Assembly: GCA_003228395.1 (NCBI GenBank)
Contig: QIDJ01000166.1
Span: forward strand, 1-5,576
DNA: 5,576 nt
Reading direction: 5' to 3'
From: Flammeovirgaceae bacterium
Lineage (GTDB): Bacteria > Bacteroidota > Bacteroidia > Cytophagales > Cyclobacteriaceae
In this document: positions 2,833 to 5,576 of the stretch, in pieces
How positions within the stretch are numbered: the stretch's first letter is position 1
Layout: every line of letters begins with the position of its first letter
The notes under the pieces: model-generated
Database searches by the model: none
What the model was told of the DNA's origin: nothing
Seen by the model: the letters and a program-made list of their open reading frames with translations, nothing else
Program-made: the position numbers and the translations under genes

Positions 2833-5576
2833 TTATCTTTTTATGATTTTACGGGTTGTCAATTGATTGCCGGTATCAATTTTTAGAATATATATACCGG
2901 GGTTAACATCAAATTCGATCCGGCTTTGTAGCTGTCCTTCCGTTTTATTGATTATGCCGGATTTAATAATTTTTCCGTTAAGATCAAAAATGGAGATACC
3001 AATCCTTCCCCGGGCGGCGTTTTGATAATTGATATACACGTGTGATGCGGTGACCGGGTTGGGGTAAATATGTAGAGCAACCTGTCCGGCAAAATTTGCC
3101 TGTGCTATATCAGAATATTCGAACGTGCCATCGTAATCAACTTGCTTCAGCCTGTAATATTGTATTCCATTCAACGGATTAGTATCAACAAACTCGTATG
3201 ATATAGTTTCTTTTGAATTACCGGAACCCTCAATTAGCCCTATCTGATAAAACGTGTACCCATCGGCAGATTTTTCAATTTCGAAATAATCATTATTAAT
3301 CTCTGAAGCTGTTTTCCATCTAAGGGTGATATCCTCCATTCCTGCATCTGCCGAAAAATATACCAACTCAACCGGCAGGGCATTTACAAACGGACTTTCC
3401 GAACCAAATGTAAACGGACTGAACGACGAAACATTGTTTACAGTAATGGATCCCGGGTCGGAAAAATTTATGACTGATTGACCAAGATTTTCCCATTCGG
3501 CACCGGTATAGTGGGCAATTTGTAAGTCCGGTCCATCATCTATATCGCTGCGTGTCTGGTCTTTCCAGAAAAGGGTGACATCTGCATTGGATATTGTACC
3601 GGTGTTGGCAAGGTCCCAATACTCAAGGCCACTGATGTTGTTCAAATCCCCGTTTGGATCGGGTGATTTTAAATTCAGGTTATCCGTTGGAGTCTGCTCA
3701 AAGTATTGCGCAGTAAACTCAGTAGCCGCATCACCTGTGAGGTTGGCAATGGAGATAGGCTGCCAGAAATTATTATCGCCAACAGGAAATTCAAAGTCCG
3801 TGTTGCCGATTTTCTTGATAGGCCCATCCACAAAACTTGCCTGCGAAGCGCTTGCAACTGTTGAGCCGGCAGCCATAGCAAGCAAGTTAGTGGCTGTGGT
3901 TAGTACCTCTCCATCTGTCAGGGTGAGGGTACCATTAATGGTTACCGCACCATCCAGGGTTAACTGGTGGGCGGTTATCCGTGTGTTATTTATAGTAACA
4001 TTCTGATAAGTGAAAGTATCTCCGGTTCCACTTCCAGTTGAGTTAGGGAAATTCTGAAGGTAATCAGTACTATTAAAGTTAACTGTAGTTCCGGAGGCGC
4101 AGTTTAATATGCCATAGGCGGGTGTGCTTCTTATCACGTTTTTTTTCAGGTTCAAAACCCCGGCACTTACCAGGGCAATCTCATTTTTATTATCGGCTGA
4201 GGCCGTAAAAGTGAGATCTTTATAAATAGTAACCGTTGAGGCATCGATGCTGAGGGTAGTTTTTGGTCCACCGGTATTGCTCAAAAGAACATTTTCTGTT
4301 ACACTTAAAGTAGAACCATTAATCAGGTTTATGGTATTGTCGTTGGTGCCGGCTGTGGAGTACACATTCAGGTCTTTATTAATAGAAACCGTAGAATTAT
4401 CAATAGTTAAATCTATGGTAGCCGTACCACCATTACGGTTAATCTCCAGGTTGTCGTTGATACTCAAGGTGCTGCCGACCAAGGATACAGTAGTATTGAT
4501 ATTATTACCAGCGTTAGTAACTTCAAGTTTTCCGCTAATGTTAAGGTTTCCTCCACCTGAGATCGTCAGTCCGGTTGGATTTGTAGCAGCAGTTATTTGT
4601 ACTTGAGCATTAACCTCGTTGGTCCCCGCTATGGTAACAGTGTATCCTTCTATATTGGCAACATCTCCTACTTTGGGATAGTCAGCAGCAGCAGCGCCAC
4701 CAAACCCTACGGTTGACCATGTATTAGCATCGTTCCAGACTCCAGATTGTCTCGAATAGTAGGTCTGGTCAATATTGTTTATACAAAGGGTAAAAGTGCC
4801 ATCATAACCTGTATTGTATGTGTCAACAGATATGTAATAAACGTTGCCGATGGTTAACCCGGAATTAGAAATAGATACATCATCAGTATTGGCAACATAT
4901 CGCTGGCAGTCAACTTCTGTAGTACCATCTGATTGCCAAAGGGCTAATTGTGTTCGTTGTTGGGTTCCTTTTGAGCCGCCTATATCAATAGTAATGGTAA
5001 CAGTTGAGCTTACTGCAGTAAACTTAAACCAGCGGTTAAGCTGAGGGCCGGCATTGTTCCAGCAGGAGCCGGCATTCTGATCGGGGCTGGCGCCGATTGT
5101 AGTATAGGCGGCATCAGTTGAACACCAATTGTTTAAGTCTGTTATTTCAATAGCTCTTTCATAAAAATCATAAGTAACCTTGTCATTAACACATAATGTA
5201 AAAGTTCCATCGTAGCCGGTATTATATGAGTCAACAGAGATATAATAAGTATTACCAATGATAAGGGAGCCAACGGCTTCAACAACTACATCTTCGGTAT
5301 TATACTGATAGCGCTTACAGGCGACTTCGGTGGTGCCATCACTTTGCCAGAGGGCCAGTTGGGTACGCTGCTGGGTGCCTTTAGCACCGCCAATATCTAC
5401 GGTTACGGATATAGCGGTAGTAGTGGCTACGAACTTAAACCATCGGTTGAGTTGAGGCCCGGCATTGTTCCAGCAGGAGCCGGCATTCTGATCTGGGCTG
5501 GCACCAATGGTTGTATAGGCAGCGTCAGCAGAGCACCAATTATTCAAGTCGACTACTAGAATTGCTCCCTCATAAT
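2833..5576 (-). CDS. Secreted modular surface protein with T9SS type A sorting domain (5' truncated)
   Basis: At least 913 residues are visible and the reading frame stays open to the window edge. Numbering below counts the Leu (TTG codon) at 5547-5545 as residue 1. Modules in order: two near-identical ~120-residue Cys-containing beta modules (1-121, 138-257) with a WFKF strand and GYDGTFTLC end, resembling PPC-like carbohydrate/adhesion sandwiches. Next is a SGVWNDANTWST opening (268-279), which in Bacteroidota begins parallel-beta stalks. Units of 24-28 residues (about 331-486) follow. Then come a FPVGDNNFWQP domain (587-597), a fibronectin-III-like domain (LPVELVYF, TASEINNDYFEIE, YYRLKQVDYDG; 724-808), and a C-terminal sorting domain from IYPNPV (827-832) to KIIKR. 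The sorting domain implies Sec export, transfer across the outer membrane by T9SS and surface attachment or release. The TTG at 5547 is not a believable start: it lies inside a module and the residues before it match the inter-module linker. No catalytic motif is seen; adhesion or glycan binding is inference. Confidence 0.9.
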   Translation of the reverse strand, partial: YEGAILVVDLNNWCSADAAYTTIGASPDQNAGSCWNNAGPQLNRWFKFVATTTAISVTVDIGGAKGTQQRTQLALWQSDGTTEVACKRYQYNTEDVVVEAVGSLIIGNTYYISVDSYNTGYDGTFTLCVNDKVTYDFYERAIEITDLNNWCSTDAAYTTIGASPDQNAGSCWNNAGPQLNRWFKFTAVSSTVTITIDIGGSKGTQQRTQLALWQSDGTTEVDCQRYVANTDDVSISNSGLTIGNVYYISVDTYNTGYDGTFTLCINNIDQTYYSRQSGVWNDANTWSTVGFGGAAAADYPKVGDVANIEGYTVTIAGTNEVNAQVQITAATNPTGLTISGGGNLNISGKLEVTNAGNNINTTVSLVGSTLSINDNLEINRNGGTATIDLTIDNSTVSINKDLNVYSTAGTNDNTINLINGSTLSVTENVLLSNTGGPKTTLSIDASTVTIYKDLTFTASADNKNEIALVSAGVLNLKKNVIRSTPAYGILNCASGTTVNFNSTDYLQNFPNSTGSGTGDTFTYQNVTINNTRITAHQLTLDGAVTINGTLTLTDGEVLTTATNLLAMAAGSTVASASQASFVDGPIKKIGNTDFEFPVGDNNFWQPISIANLTGDAATEFTAQYFEQTPTDNLNLKSPDPNGDLNNISGLEYWDLANTGTISNADVTLFWKDQTRSDIDDGPDLQIAHYTGAEWENLGQSVINFSDPGSITVNNVSSFSPFTFGSESPFVNALPVELVYFSADAGMEDITLRWKTASEINNDYFEIEKSADGYTFYQIGLIEGSGNSKETISYEFVDTNPLNGIQYYRLKQVDYDGTFEYSDIAQANFAGQVALHIYPNPVTASHVYINYQNAARGRIGISIFDLNGKIIKSGIINKTEGQLQSRIEFDVNPGIYILKIDTGNQLTTRKIIKR
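2836..3075 (-). other. T9SS type A C-terminal sorting domain
   Basis: The last 80 residues of the surface protein carry the three hallmarks of the Por/T9SS sorting domain. These are an IYPNPV motif, a central strand with FDLNGKII, and a final GIYILKI strand ending in a basic RKIIKR tail. In this family the domain directs translocation through the type IX system and is normally cleaved, with the protein attached to anionic lipopolysaccharide or released. Confidence 0.93.
4090..4557 (-). repeat. Degenerate 24-28-residue beta repeats in the stalk
   Basis: Six successive units begin at about residues 331, 359, 385, 412, 437 and 463 of the surface protein. Each has the pattern S-T-[LV]-[ST]-[IV] followed by a K/N-rich turn, an [LV]-x-[IVF] strand, a G/N/D-rich turn and a second [IL] strand (STLSINDNLEI, STVSINKDLNV, STLSVTENVLL, STVTIYKDLTF). 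Alternating hydrophobic residues with N/G/T turns suggest the coils of a right-handed beta-helix. The fold is inferred; the repeat is seen directly. Confidence 0.7.
4777..5136 (-). repeat. PPC-like module, second visible copy
   Basis: Residues 138-257 of the surface protein repeat residues 1-121 with a 137-residue (411-base) period. By hand alignment about 94 of 121 positions are identical, with one single-residue gap. Four Cys are kept (142, 162, 214, 255), consistent with two disulfides in an exported domain. The first 39 residues differ from copy one at only one position (Thr for Ala). Confidence 0.9.
5185..5547 (-). repeat. PPC-like module, first visible copy
   Basis: This is the upstream partner of the tandem pair, with Cys at residues 5, 25, 77 and 119. 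Bases 5459-5493 are identical over 35 bases to 5048-5082 in the other copy, so the duplication is visible in DNA as well as protein. The codons before it give YEGAILVVD, resembling the YERAIEITD linker between the two copies, so another module may precede it outside the window. Confidence 0.88.

Noticed and set aside
4777..5547. Tandem 411-base repeats considered as a mobile element or recombination site
   Set aside because: The repeats are in frame, match whole protein modules with conserved Cys, and have no terminal inverted repeats or transposase; module duplication explains them.
3575..5559. Several plus-strand open frames and one alternative minus-strand frame inside the surface-protein gene
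   Set aside because: They are shadows of a repetitive, Thr/Val/Asn-rich coding sequence with few chance stops; the minus-strand frame with T9SS domains explains the whole region.

Overview
The window looks like chromosomal DNA of a member of the Bacteroidota. Four things point that way. The large protein ends in a type IX secretion (Por) sorting domain. A promoter element before the tRNA matches the Bacteroidota -7 consensus TAnnTTTG. Start codons are preceded by A/T-rich leaders without Shine-Dalgarno sequences. The gene order prs, rplY (long Ctc-type L25), pth is, to my knowledge, common in this phylum. All recognised genes lie on the minus strand, so transcription runs from high to low coordinates. 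Both edge genes are cut by the window.

Read in the direction of transcription, the window opens (5576 to 2833) with the 3' 2.7 kb of a gene for a secreted modular surface protein. It has at least two nearly identical ~120-residue Cys-containing modules resembling PPC-like beta-sandwiches. These are followed by a 'G.W.d..tW' parallel-beta stalk with 25-28-residue internal repeats, a 'FPVG' beta domain, a fibronectin-III-like domain and a type A T9SS sorting domain. Its true start lies outside the window. Next, at 2724 to 2149, is a DUF4136-like lipoprotein.

After a 113-base gap holding a consensus-quality promoter comes tRNA-Gln(UUG) at 2035 to 1963. Then come prs (PRPP synthetase, 1902 to 973) and rplY (ribosomal protein bL25, 926 to 249), spaced closely enough to be one transcription unit. 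A strong hairpin terminator at 196-223 closes it. The last gene is the 5' end of pth (peptidyl-tRNA hydrolase) at 146 to 1, which therefore probably has its own promoter. The second half is thus a housekeeping block for translation and nucleotide precursor supply; the first half is cell-envelope and surface material.

No intergenic stretch exceeds about 115 bases. I see no CRISPR array, insertion sequence, phage gene or defence system. The most unusual parts are the near-identical tandem modules of the T9SS protein, which probably continue upstream, and an 8-bp inverted repeat in the prs leader that brackets a promoter-like element. Nothing here convincingly amounts to a new biological system.
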